Below, piece after piece: positions 1 through 8,374 of a stretch of DNA of 64,000 nt. The stretch's first letter is position 1. Each line of letters begins with the position of its first letter. The stretch lies in NCBI RefSeq assembly GCF_022809355.1, contig NZ_JAKZMM010000004.1:1-64000 (forward strand), written 5' to 3'. The DNA is from Parabacteroides faecalis (lineage in GTDB: Bacteria > Bacteroidota > Bacteroidia > Bacteroidales > Tannerellaceae). Position numbers and translations under genes: made by a program. Under the pieces are notes generated by a model. It saw only the letters and a list, made by a program, of their open reading frames with translations, was not told where the DNA came from and did not search any database.

Positions 1-446
1 ATAAAAGATACTTTCCAAACTATATTTTTTCAAATGATCTCTACGAGGATCTGATACTTTTTCTAATATAGAGAATATTTCCATTACTTCTTTGATTTTT
101 ATTATTATTATCCCTTTGACTCTCTAAAGATAAATACTTTTTAAAAGGTCTGGAAGTTTGTAATGCGTCAGCCCTGTGCTGAGGCAGAATTTCTGACATG
201 ATAATAAACTTTTCCTGCCATTTTGGGTCTGTTTTTATGATGATACAGCAAGAATGTCAGAAAATAGATTGTTAAAAAGGTACTTTGCATCACAAAGTAC
301 TGTTAACCCCGGTTAAGCCTGAGATATTGCTCGTTAAAAGTGATAAAAAATGGGGAGGAAAAGAAATACTTGTACATTTTTTGCTCTTTCTTTGTCGTAA
401 CGAAAGTGTTAAAATTGAATGTTGAACCTAATTAGATAAAAGGATT
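1..446. other. AT-rich intergenic leader, no gene seen
   Basis: No convincing coding frame was seen on either strand. The stretch is AT-rich and holds two inverted repeats: a spaced palindrome at 280-300 (listed separately) and TTAACC-CC-GGTTAA at 303-316. It probably contains the promoter of the downstream protease gene, but no clean TAnnTTTG box is visible there. Confidence 0.5.
280..300. promoter_or_regulatory. Spaced palindrome, possible operator
   Basis: GTACTTTG (280-287), five bases, then CAAAGTAC (293-300) form a perfect 8-bp inverted repeat. A dimeric repressor site is a plausible reading. It lies about 150 bp before the protease start, so it may act on a distant promoter or be unrelated. 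Confidence 0.35.
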
Positions 447-2009
447 ATGAATACAATTTGGAAAGGAGTCTTAGGAGTTGCCTTAGTTGCAGCAGTAGGT
501 TCGGGTGCCGCTATTGGTACAAGTACTTATATGATGAAACATCAGCAATATGCTGTATCAGGAGATAGTATATCCAATGTGTTTAGCCAACCGGTACGGA
601 TGGTTAATTATGCGGCAGTGGCGGCTGAAAATACAGATTTTACAGTAGCAGCCGAGAACGCGGTTCATGGTGTTGTGCACATTATGGCGACACAACATGC
701 GGATGAATCTGCTTCTCGTGGTCAATATATGGATCCGTTAGAATTCTTCTTCGGTTTTGGTGGCGGTGGTAGTTTTCAGCGCCCGAAAGCACAGCCTCGT
801 GTAGGATCGGGTTCTGGTGTGATTATCTCAACTGATGGATATATTATAACCAATAACCATGTGATTGACGGTGCGGATGAGTTGGAAGTAACGTTGAATG
901 ATAACCGTAAGTTTGAAGCTAAACTGATAGGAACAGATCCTGCTACCGATATTGCTTTGATCAAGATTGAAGCAAAAGATCTGCCCACTATTCCTTTCGG
1001 GGATTCAGAAAAGTTAAAAGTGGGAGAATGGGTTTTGGCTGTAGGTAATCCATTTAATTTGACATCAACAGTAACGGCTGGTATTGTCAGTGCCAAAGGT
1101 CGTAGCATACCTTCTTTGGGATCGGGCGATAAGAGTAAGATAGAATCATTTATCCAAACGGATGCCGCGGTAAATCCAGGAAACAGTGGTGGTGCCTTGG
1201 TGAATACGAAAGGAGAGTTGATCGGAATTAATACGGCGATCTATTCGGAAACCGGGAATTACGCAGGATATTCATTTGCTGTACCTATCAGTATTGCCGG
1301 CAAAGTGGCCAGCGACTTGAAACAGTATGGTACGGTTCAGCGAGCTGTTTTGGGCGTAGAGATCATAGGTGTGGGAGATATTATGGATCGATTGAGTGTA
1401 CCGAATCTTCCGGATGAATATAAGGAAGAATTGAAAGGTATGAAAGAAAACATCAAAGTTTCGGAAGGTGCATATGTGGCTGAGTTTGCCGATCGTAGTG
1501 TAGCTAAAGAGGCAGGTATCGAAATTGGTGATGTGATTATATCTGTCAATGGAGTAAAAGTGAAATCTGCAAATGCACTGCAAGAACAGATTGGTAAATA
1601 TCGTCCGGGAGATAAAGTTACGGTGAAAGTTAATCGTAAAGGCACGGAAAAGAGTTTCGAAGTTCAATTGAAGAATGCGCAAGGAAGTACGAAAGTGATT
1701 ACACCTGATGATGGAACAGAAATGTTAGGTGGTGCATTCAAGGCTTTGACGGATAAGGAAAAACGTGAGTATGGCGTTAGTTATGGTATTGAAGTGACCG
1801 GATTGACAAACGGTAAGTTGAAAGATGCCGGTATCAAGAAAGGCTTCATTATCATGATCGTTAATAATCAGCGTGTGAAGACTCCGGAAGATCTGGAAAA
1901 GATCGTGGATGATATTTTACATGGTCGTACAGAAGATCAAGGTTTGTTCATCAAAGGATTCTATCCGAATGGAAGAACCAAATATTATGCAATCGATTTG
2001 GCTGAATAA
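447..2009 (+). CDS. HtrA/DegQ-type periplasmic serine protease
   Basis: This is a trypsin-like protease and chaperone for damaged envelope proteins. The N-terminus is hydrophobic (residues 5-28) and works as a signal or membrane anchor. The protease domain spans about 68-280 and holds the catalytic triad His138 (TNNHVIDG), Asp168 (DPATDIAL) and Ser247 (NPGNSGGAL). Two PDZ domains follow, at about 290-410 and 425-515, the usual layout of the DegP/DegQ family, and 520 aa is a normal length. The ATG at 447 follows AAAAGG. The gene stands alone, with a hairpin terminator at 2095-2128. A DegS role is less likely because of the second PDZ domain. Confidence 0.95.
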   Translation: MNTIWKGVLGVALVAAVGSGAAIGTSTYMMKHQQYAVSGDSISNVFSQPVRMVNYAAVAAENTDFTVAAENAVHGVVHIMATQHADESASRGQYMDPLEFFFGFGGGGSFQRPKAQPRVGSGSGVIISTDGYIITNNHVIDGADELEVTLNDNRKFEAKLIGTDPATDIALIKIEAKDLPTIPFGDSEKLKVGEWVLAVGNPFNLTSTVTAGIVSAKGRSIPSLGSGDKSKIESFIQTDAAVNPGNSGGALVNTKGELIGINTAIYSETGNYAGYSFAVPISIAGKVASDLKQYGTVQRAVLGVEIIGVGDIMDRLSVPNLPDEYKEELKGMKENIKVSEGAYVAEFADRSVAKEAGIEIGDVIISVNGVKVKSANALQEQIGKYRPGDKVTVKVNRKGTEKSFEVQLKNAQGSTKVITPDDGTEMLGGAFKALTDKEKREYGVSYGIEVTGLTNGKLKDAGIKKGFIIMIVNNQRVKTPEDLEKIVDDILHGRTEDQGLFIKGFYPNGRTKYYAIDLAE

Positions 2010-2094
2010 GCATATATTGTATAGAGTACTTTTTCAAAGTGTATGATATCTTCAGAATGAGAAGATATATATTAAAATGTTAAAGGTATATAAT

Positions 2095-2128
2095 AGGCTG
2101 AACATGATAGGTGTTCAGCCTGTTCTTT
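2095..2128 (+). terminator. Rho-independent terminator after the HtrA gene
   Basis: AGGCTGAACA (2095-2104) pairs perfectly with TGTTCAGCCT (2112-2121) around a 7-nt loop, followed by a T-rich run. It separates the protease gene from rpoD. Confidence 0.8.
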
Positions 2129-2142
2129 TGGTAGATTTTATT

Positions 2143-2150
2143 TATCTTTG
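2143..2150 (+). promoter_or_regulatory. -7 element of the rpoD promoter
   Basis: TATCTTTG matches the Bacteroidetes -7 consensus TAnnTTTG and lies 30 nt before the rpoD start. The -33 element is not clear. Confidence 0.6.
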
Positions 2151-2180
2151 TACCCTGTATTTTTCAATTAGATTCGTTGG

Positions 2181-3041
2181 ATGAGACAATTAAAAATTAC
2201 AAAGTCCATTACCAATCGCGAAAGTGCTTCTTTGGATAAGTACCTTCAGGAAATAGGTCGTGAAGATCTTATTACAGTAGAAGAGGAAGTTGAGTTGGCA
2301 CAGGCTATTAAAAGAGGTGACCGTAGGGCATTAGAAAAGTTGACAAGAGCAAATTTGCGTTTCGTTGTTTCTGTAGCTAAGCAATATCAGAATCAAGGTT
2401 TGAGTTTGCCTGATTTGATTAATGAGGGAAACTTAGGATTGATTAAAGCGGCTGAAAAGTTTGATGAAACACGAGGCTTCAAGTTTATTTCGTATGCTGT
2501 ATGGTGGATTCGTCAATCTATTTTGCAAGCGTTGGCAGAGCAGTCTCGTATTGTTCGTCTTCCGTTAAACCAGGTTGGCTCACTGAACAAAATCAGTAAA
2601 GCTTTCTCTAAGTTTGAGCAGGAAAATGAACGTCGTCCTTCTCCAGAAGAACTTGCAGAAGAATTGGATATTCCTGTAGATAAGATTTCTGATACATTGA
2701 AAGTGTCAGGACGTCATATTTCAGTGGATGCTCCGTTCGTTGAAGGCGAAGACAACAGCCTTTTGGATGTGCTTGTGAACGATGATGCTCCTATCGCTGA
2801 CCGATCGTTAATGAACGAGTCTTTATCGAAGGAAATTGATAGAGCTCTTGCTACATTGACCGAAAGAGAAAGTGAGATTATCAAAATGTTTTTCGGTATT
2901 GGGTGTCAGGAGATGACATTAGAAGAGATTGGCGATAAATTCGGTCTTACACGTGAGCGAGTACGCCAAATCAAGGAAAAGGCTATTAGAAGATTGAGAC
3001 AAGGAACGCGTAGCAAGCTCTTAAAGTCGTATTTAGGTTAA
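2181..3041 (+). CDS. rpoD: RNA polymerase primary sigma factor RpoD
   Basis: This is the housekeeping sigma-70 factor that directs RNA polymerase to TAnnTTTG promoters. It is 286 aa, the short form typical of Bacteroidetes, lacking the long N-terminal region 1.1 of E. coli RpoD. Region 1.2 is at about 15-50 and region 2 at about 53-123, with the core-binding and -10 recognition stretch containing [15 protein letters not shown]. Region 3 follows, and region 4 with its helix-turn-helix is at about 225-280 ([18 protein letters not shown]). It is a single gene between two terminators. The composition and the strong region 2/4 matches leave little doubt. Confidence 0.96.
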   Translation: MRQLKITKSITNRESASLDKYLQEIGREDLITVEEEVELAQAIKRGDRRALEKLTRANLRFVVSVAKQYQNQGLSLPDLINEGNLGLIKAAEKFDETRGFKFISYAVWWIRQSILQALAEQSRIVRLPLNQVGSLNKISKAFSKFEQENERRPSPEELAEELDIPVDKISDTLKVSGRHISVDAPFVEGEDNSLLDVLVNDDAPIADRSLMNESLSKEIDRALATLTERESEIIKMFFGIGCQEMTLEEIGDKFGLTRERVRQIKEKAIRRLRQGTRSKLLKSYLG

Positions 3042-3076
3042 TCTCCGAGTTGAGGTTCGATACGCAAAGAATTATA

Positions 3077-3116
3077 GGCTTCTTATCAGGATTGATAGGA
3101 AGCTTTTCTTTTTTTT
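3077..3116 (+). terminator. Terminator after rpoD
   Basis: A hairpin formed by GGCTTCTTATCA and TGATAGGAAGCTT is followed by CTTTTTTTT. It ends the rpoD transcript. Confidence 0.8.
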
Positions 3117-3117
3117 G

Positions 3118-3125
3118 TACATTTG
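3118..3125 (+). promoter_or_regulatory. -7 element before the GH125 gene
   Basis: TACATTTG fits TAnnTTTG, directly after the rpoD terminator and about 54 nt before the next start codon. Confidence 0.55.
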
Positions 3126-3178
3126 CAAGTAAAACTGACAATCAGTATACAAAATACCATTAAAAGCAAAATAAGATT

Positions 3179-4660
3179 ATGACGACAAGACGTAATTTTC
3201 TAAAAACAGGTTCTCTTTCTTTGGCTGGATTAATGATGGGCGATAAATTGTTCGCTCAAACAGAAGAATGTACAGTCGCTTCTGTCGAACAATCGGGTTC
3301 TTTTACAGAGCAGGCAGCCAAAGTTTGGAATGATTTCACAACGAAACGTCCGGCAGAGAATGCTCGTAAGTTTACTTCTGATGCTGTGGAAGCTAAATTG
3401 GCAGAAGTGAAAGCTCATATCAAAGATCCCAAATTAGCATGGATGTTTGAGAATTGTTTCCCTAATACATTGGATACAACCTGTGAATTTAAGATGAAGA
3501 ACGGAAAGCCTGATACCTTTATCTTGACGGGTGATATCCATGCGATGTGGTTGCGTGACTCATCGGCACAAGTATATCCTTATGTCGTATTAGCGAAAGA
3601 GGATAAGAAATTACAGGAGATGTTACAAGGAGTTATCCATCGCCAGGCTAATTGTATTTTGATCGATCCTTATGCTAATGGTTTTAATGAAGGCCCGACT
3701 GGCAGTGAATGGGAATCTGATCATACAGAGATGAAAAAAGAATTGCACGAACGTAAATGGGAAATCGATTCTTTATGTTATCCAATCCGCTTGGCTTATC
3801 ATTATTGGAAAGAAACAGGTGATACATCTGTATTCGACAATGAATGGATGAAGGCCATGGAGTTGGTATATAAGACGTTTATCGAGCAACAGCGTAAAAA
3901 CAATAACGGACCGTATCAGTTTGGCCGTACAACTGCCAAGCAAAGTGATACTCTGTTGAATGGTTTTGGTAGTCCTGTAAAACCGGTTGGTCTGATTGTC
4001 TCTTCTTTCCGGCCTTCGGATGATGCGACAATATTTGGTTTCTTGATACCTTCCAACTTGTTTGCCATTACTTCTTTGCGTCAGTTGGCTGAAATAGTCC
4101 GTGTAGTGAAGAATAATACAGAATTTGCAACCCGCTGCGAAGCTTTGGCTTCAGAAGTAGAAGCTGCCGTTAAGAAATATGGTATTATTGAGCATCCGGA
4201 GTTTGGGCAGATTTATGCCTTTGAAGTAGATGGTTTTGGGGGTCGTAATTTGATGGATGATGCCAATGTTCCCAGTTTGTTGGCTTTGCCATTTTTAGGA
4301 TGTGTGGATGTCAATGATCCGATTTACCAAAATACGCGCCGTTTCGTATGGAGTCAGGCAAATCCTTATTTCTTTAAAGGTTCTGCGGCCGAAGGAATTG
4401 GAGGACCGCACGTGGGTATTGATTACATTTGGCCGATGAGCTTGATCATGCTTGCGAATACGTCAAATGATGAAAAGGAAATTCGTTATTGTATTGAGAC
4501 GATTCGGGATACGGAAGCAGGAACCGGATTTATCCATGAGTCTTTCCATAAGGATAATCCCAAAGATTATACCCGTCCTTGGTTTGCATGGGCCAATACG
4601 CTGTTTGGAGAATTAATTATTAAACTGCAATCGGAAGGTCGCCTGAAAGATCTTCTTTAA
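3179..4660 (+). CDS. GH125 exo-alpha-1,6-mannosidase, Tat-exported
   Basis: This is a metal-independent alpha-mannosidase that trims non-reducing alpha-1,6-linked mannose from N-glycan or yeast-type mannans (family knowledge). The N-terminus [16 protein letters not shown] is a twin-arginine signal, so the protein is exported folded. The mature part (about 35-490) is the (alpha/alpha)6 barrel of the family formerly called DUF1237. It shows the signature [13 protein letters not shown] at about 122-134 and the conserved [17 protein letters not shown] block. Length (493 aa) is normal. It lies alone, outside any visible mannan locus. GH125 assignment is strong; exact linkage preference is inferred. 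Confidence 0.93.
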   Translation: MTTRRNFLKTGSLSLAGLMMGDKLFAQTEECTVASVEQSGSFTEQAAKVWNDFTTKRPAENARKFTSDAVEAKLAEVKAHIKDPKLAWMFENCFPNTLDTTCEFKMKNGKPDTFILTGDIHAMWLRDSSAQVYPYVVLAKEDKKLQEMLQGVIHRQANCILIDPYANGFNEGPTGSEWESDHTEMKKELHERKWEIDSLCYPIRLAYHYWKETGDTSVFDNEWMKAMELVYKTFIEQQRKNNNGPYQFGRTTAKQSDTLLNGFGSPVKPVGLIVSSFRPSDDATIFGFLIPSNLFAITSLRQLAEIVRVVKNNTEFATRCEALASEVEAAVKKYGIIEHPEFGQIYAFEVDGFGGRNLMDDANVPSLLALPFLGCVDVNDPIYQNTRRFVWSQANPYFFKGSAAEGIGGPHVGIDYIWPMSLIMLANTSNDEKEIRYCIETIRDTEAGTGFIHESFHKDNPKDYTRPWFAWANTLFGELIIKLQSEGRLKDLL

Positions 4661-4785
4661 TGGGGTTGTAATTAATGGGTATTTCTTTTTCTCCTTTTTG
4701 CAGGAAATGATGTAATAAGAGATTGTTTACTGTTCGGGTGAAAGGAAGTAAAAAGATTGATATTCGTATATCAATAAGTATCACA

Positions 4786-4892
4786 ATAAAATGAACGAGA
4801 ATCGAAAACAAATCCCGTGAGGATTGTCGACGATTCTCGTTTATTTCATTTAGAAAGGCTAGGTATTTATCGGAAAATACACCGGTTTTTAT
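4786..4892. repeat. Composite intergenic hairpin element, copy A
   Basis: ACGAGAATCG (4795-4804) pairs with CGATTCTCGT (4831-4840), with a nested stem AATCC/GGATT (4811-4815 and 4821-4825) inside. A degenerate tail unit AAAATACACCGG follows at 4875-4886. Related copies lie at 33449 and 60649. It sits between the convergent ends of the GH125 and CvfB genes, where it may also work as a bidirectional terminator. Confidence 0.7.
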
Positions 4893-4911
4893 ACATTTGT
4901 TTATGATCTAT

Positions 4912-5751
4912 TTAATCTTGTTCCGTTAGTCTGATGCCATCTTTTTCAAGGACAATGAGATGCTGTTTATATAAAGCACCAACAGCTTGTTTGAAAGCTT
5001 TCTTGCTGCACCTGAATAGTGAATAGATCACATCCGGATCGCTCTTGTCGTGGACAGGCAGAAATCCTCCTTTTACTTGCAGGGCATCCAATATCACTTT
5101 AGCTATTCCATCAACTTTCTGATAGCCAAGAGGAGTCAGACTGATATCTAATTTGTCGTCATCGCGGACTTCTTTTACATATCCTTTCAGATGTTCTCCT
5201 TTCTCTAAACGCTGAAAAACCTGATTGTGATATATCATGCCCCAATGCAGGTTGTTGACAATCACTTTATAACCGATTTCCCCATCTTCAACAACCAAGA
5301 GATCTACTTCCTGATTATACTTGTATTGAGGAGGTATATTATTGAGAAACTTTTCAACTTTTTCAGAAGCCATGATTCTTCCTGTTATCGGATCAAGACG
5401 CACATACACAAGATACCATTTACCTTCTCTCATGGTCATTTTCTGTTCTTTGTAAGGAACAAGCAAATCTTTCATAAGTCCCCAATCCAGAAAAGCCCCT
5501 GTAGTATTGACCGATTTAACCCTCAGGAAAGCAAATTCTCCGACAACAGCTTTCGGATGCAAAGTTGTTGCAATCAGTCGTCCTTCATTATCATGATAGA
5601 TAAAGACCTCTACTTCATCGTCTACTTTAGCATTATTAGGTACATAACGGGTTGGAAGCAAGATCTCTTTCCCATCACCTCCATCCAAATAGGCACCGAA
5701 ACTAAGTATTTTTACGATTTTCAGCTTATTGTAATTACCAATAGTAAACAT
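4912..5751 (-). CDS. CvfB-like S1 RNA-binding protein
   Basis: This is a cytoplasmic RNA-binding protein with repeated S1-like OB folds in the first 210 residues (for example ILSFGAYLDGGDGKEILLP near the N-terminus and RVKSVNTTGAFLDWG at about 78-92). A C-terminal winged-helix domain follows, at about 215-275 (DPDVIYSLFRCSKKAFKQAV). This order matches the CvfB/YitL family, linked to RNA metabolism and virulence gene expression in Gram-positives; the function in Bacteroidetes is unproven. The frame opens at a TTG at 5757, but the ATG at 5751 is the better start (279 aa). A -7 box lies just upstream. Confidence 0.88.
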   Translation of the reverse strand: MFTIGNYNKLKIVKILSFGAYLDGGDGKEILLPTRYVPNNAKVDDEVEVFIYHDNEGRLIATTLHPKAVVGEFAFLRVKSVNTTGAFLDWGLMKDLLVPYKEQKMTMREGKWYLVYVRLDPITGRIMASEKVEKFLNNIPPQYKYNQEVDLLVVEDGEIGYKVIVNNLHWGMIYHNQVFQRLEKGEHLKGYVKEVRDDDKLDISLTPLGYQKVDGIAKVILDALQVKGGFLPVHDKSDPDVIYSLFRCSKKAFKQAVGALYKQHLIVLEKDGIRLTEQD

Positions 5752-5770
5752 ACTCAAATTTAATTTTAGA

Positions 5771-5778
5771 CAAACATA
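5771..5778 (-). promoter_or_regulatory. -7 element of the CvfB-like gene
   Basis: On the minus strand this reads TATGTTTG, matching TAnnTTTG, about 20 nt before the ATG at 5751. Confidence 0.55.
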
Positions 5779-5905
5779 CAGAATTATTCCTGAATGTAAA
5801 AAAAACTGTGATTAAATGTATCCCTATGCAGCAATATTCTGTCAAATGCATCGTTAGAAGAGTAGAGATTTAATGAATTACTTGTTAAGTCTTGTGGAAT
5901 TGTTG

Positions 5906-5913
5906 TACCTTTG
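5906..5913 (+). promoter_or_regulatory. -7 element of the polysaccharide operon
   Basis: TACCTTTG lies 29 nt before the ATG at 5943, with TTGT about 20 nt further upstream (5882) as a possible -33. Because it lies inside the longer frame that opens at 5892, it argues for the 5943 start. Confidence 0.65.
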
Positions 5914-5942
5914 CAATTACATTAATAATTATCATAGATTGT

Positions 5943-6755
5943 ATGAAGCTAAAGTATTTTTTGTTTATTCTTTTTAGTGGGTTGATGGTTGCCTGTAAGA
6001 CCCCAAAAGATGTCATTTATTTTCAGGGGATTGATAATTTATCTGAAGATAAGTTGGCTCAATTGAGCACACAGTCTTACTCTACTAAGATAACATATGA
6101 TGATTTGTTATCGATTACAGTATCTGCATGGGATCCTACTTCAGTAACCCCTTTTAATCCTCCAGTATATGCTTTTGCTTCTCAAGGAGATGAACCTGTT
6201 GTTGTTTCAGAAGCTATGTATAATTATTTAGTAGATAAAGAAGGTAATATAAAATTTCCAGTGATTGGGACAGTTCATGTAGAAGGTTTGACAAAAACAG
6301 AAATTAGTGAGAAACTTGAATCTTTAATTTCTAAATATGTTGATAATCCATTAGTAAATGTTCAATTGCTAAATTTTAAAGTGACGTTGATGGGGGATTT
6401 TAATAGGCCAGGAACCTATAATATAAAGAATGATCGTATTTCTATATTGGACGCTATTGGAATGGCTGGAGAACTTCAATTAACAGCCAATCGTACCAAT
6501 ATAATGGTGATTCGAGAAGCTGATGGAAAAAAAGAAATTCATCGGATGGATATTACTAATCCTAATATATTTGAATCTCCATGTTTTTATCTGCAACAAA
6601 ACGATGTGGTCTATGTTGAACCAATTGCCTCTAAACTTAAGTCAAGAAGTAGCTCTACTAGAAATTTCTCTGTGGCTTCGTCCATTATTAGTACTTTGTC
6701 TGTTGTAGCTAGTATGATTTTTAGTGTAATAACATTAAGTCGAAGTAATAATTAA
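5943..6755 (+). CDS. Wza-like polysaccharide export lipoprotein
   Basis: This is an outer-membrane polysaccharide export protein. The signal peptide ends in a lipobox with Cys18 (SGLMVACK). A Poly_export domain (about 40-145) is followed by an SLBB beta-grasp domain (about 150-225, MGDFNRPGTYNI). A hydrophobic C-terminal helix (about 240-265) could cross the outer membrane as in Wza. The frame is open from 5892, but the promoter lies inside that extension and the lipoprotein signal begins at 5943 (270 aa). It is the first gene of the polysaccharide plus arm, 17 nt before the chain-length gene. Confidence 0.92.
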   Translation: MKLKYFLFILFSGLMVACKTPKDVIYFQGIDNLSEDKLAQLSTQSYSTKITYDDLLSITVSAWDPTSVTPFNPPVYAFASQGDEPVVVSEAMYNYLVDKEGNIKFPVIGTVHVEGLTKTEISEKLESLISKYVDNPLVNVQLLNFKVTLMGDFNRPGTYNIKNDRISILDAIGMAGELQLTANRTNIMVIREADGKKEIHRMDITNPNIFESPCFYLQQNDVVYVEPIASKLKSRSSSTRNFSVASSIISTLSVVASMIFSVITLSRSNN

Positions 6756-6772
6756 TTTCAATAATAAGTATA

Positions 6773-8374
6773 ATGGAAAGAGATAATGAAGTAATAAGCT
6801 TGAAAAATATAATCATATATTATTTGAATCATTGGAAATTATTTCTAACATCAGGGATTATATCCTTAGTTATAGCGATTCTTTATTTGATTTTGTATCC
6901 AAAGACCTATGAGGTGATGTCTGTTGTTAAGATTCAAGATGAAAAAGATTTAAGTAGTGGAGGGGGAATCAGTATGGGGGATGCTGCTGGTTTGATGCGA
7001 TCTTTTGGTCTTGGAGGGGGAACTGGTGGTTCAATTAATATCGATGATGAGATATCTACATTGAAATCTAATTCTTTATTGTCGAAAACAGTTGTAGAAT
7101 TAGGTTTAGATGTTACTTATGAACAGCCGTTTTCTTTCAGAACGCTATATGATGATTCTCCAGTGGTTGTTTATCCGGACAGTATGTTTCGAAAGAATAT
7201 TGATCAAGTCCTTGACTTTCAGTTGCAAGTGAACGAAAGAGGTGTTTTGGTTAAGATGAGAGAAACAGGAGATAAATTTACGTTTGATAAACTTCCTGTA
7301 ATATTACAAACAGATAAAGGATCTTTAGCTATTTGTTATAGAGATAGCGTTCATAAAGAAACTACTATTAAATTGAATATTTCAATAATGCCAACTAGTT
7401 GGGTCGCAGAAGATCTAAGTGAGGATATAAATATTGAAGAGTATTCGAAGACTTCCAATACTATAGAGTTATTGTATTCAGATCATAATAAGAATCGAGG
7501 GAAAGATTTGCTGAATACTTTATTACGGCAGTATAACGAACAAGCTAACTTGGTAAAACGAAAAGACGGCAATAAATCTCAGAATTTTCTAGATCAAAGA
7601 ATTGATGGTATTATTGATCAATTGAAAGAAACAGAAAGATTGATAGAGATGTATAAGTTGAAGAATAGGATGACAGATATTGAATATGATGTAATGTTCT
7701 ATTCTGAAGCAATAAAAACGTATCGAGAAAAACTTATAGAACTCGAGGCTCAAAAATATATGGTGAATTTGATTGAAGAGTATGTAAAGAATCCAGAGAA
7801 TAAATACAAGCTGGTTCCTGCTGCTCTTTCTTCTGGTGCAGGTGAATCAGATAAAAGTAGTCCTGTTGCTTTATATAATCAGGCTTTAGTATTGAGAGAA
7901 AAAACGTTGAAGTCCTCTAAAGAAGAGAATCCATTGGCCGAAGTAGAAGAAAAACAGATTGAGAAATTAAGAGAAAGTGTTATAGTTTCTGTTGAGAATG
8001 CCAGCAAAAGTTTAGATGTTGTAATGTCTGATTTGAAATCTCAGGAACAAGCTATTTTTGATAAAATGGGTAATGTTCCAACGTATGAACGTGAATATTT
8101 AGATATGAAGCGTCAACAAGAGATTTTGCAAGGTGTTTATTTAGTTTTATTACAGAAGCGGGAAGAAGTTGCCTTATCAACTGAAGGTGGAAGAGATAAA
8201 GGCTTTATAACGGATGCTGCATATGTAAAACATAAACCAGTTGCTCCACGAAAATTGTTTGCTGCGATTTTTATGGTGTTTTTTACCTTTGGAATTCCTA
8301 TGGGATATTTATTCATAGTAAATAGGCTGAAAGAGTTGTTGGATGAATTAAAAAGACAAAAGTCATGCAAGTAG
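6773..8374 (+). CDS. Wzz/GumC-like chain-length and export protein
   Basis: This is an inner-membrane polysaccharide co-polymerase that sets chain length together with Wza. A transmembrane helix lies at about 25-46 and another at about 497-517. Between them are a Wzz domain and long periplasmic coiled coils (about 225-470) with a GNVR-like stretch (FDKMGNVPTYEREYLDMKRQQE). There is no Walker A motif, so the cytoplasmic tyrosine kinase found in many Wzc proteins is missing. The end overlaps the next gene by 10 nt, which indicates translational coupling. Confidence 0.9.
   Translation: MERDNEVISLKNIIIYYLNHWKLFLTSGIISLVIAILYLILYPKTYEVMSVVKIQDEKDLSSGGGISMGDAAGLMRSFGLGGGTGGSINIDDEISTLKSNSLLSKTVVELGLDVTYEQPFSFRTLYDDSPVVVYPDSMFRKNIDQVLDFQLQVNERGVLVKMRETGDKFTFDKLPVILQTDKGSLAICYRDSVHKETTIKLNISIMPTSWVAEDLSEDINIEEYSKTSNTIELLYSDHNKNRGKDLLNTLLRQYNEQANLVKRKDGNKSQNFLDQRIDGIIDQLKETERLIEMYKLKNRMTDIEYDVMFYSEAIKTYREKLIELEAQKYMVNLIEEYVKNPENKYKLVPAALSSGAGESDKSSPVALYNQALVLREKTLKSSKEENPLAEVEEKQIEKLRESVIVSVENASKSLDVVMSDLKSQEQAIFDKMGNVPTYEREYLDMKRQQEILQGVYLVLLQKREEVALSTEGGRDKGFITDAAYVKHKPVAPRKLFAAIFMVFFTFGIPMGYLFIVNRLKELLDELKRQKSCK

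Noticed and set aside
5227-5763. 178-codon frame opposite the CvfB-like gene
   Set aside because: The minus-strand gene shows S1 and winged-helix domains; the opposite frame shows nothing recognisable.
5892-5942. Upstream extension of the Wza-like gene
   Set aside because: The -7 promoter box TACCTTTG lies inside it, and the lipoprotein signal begins at 5943.
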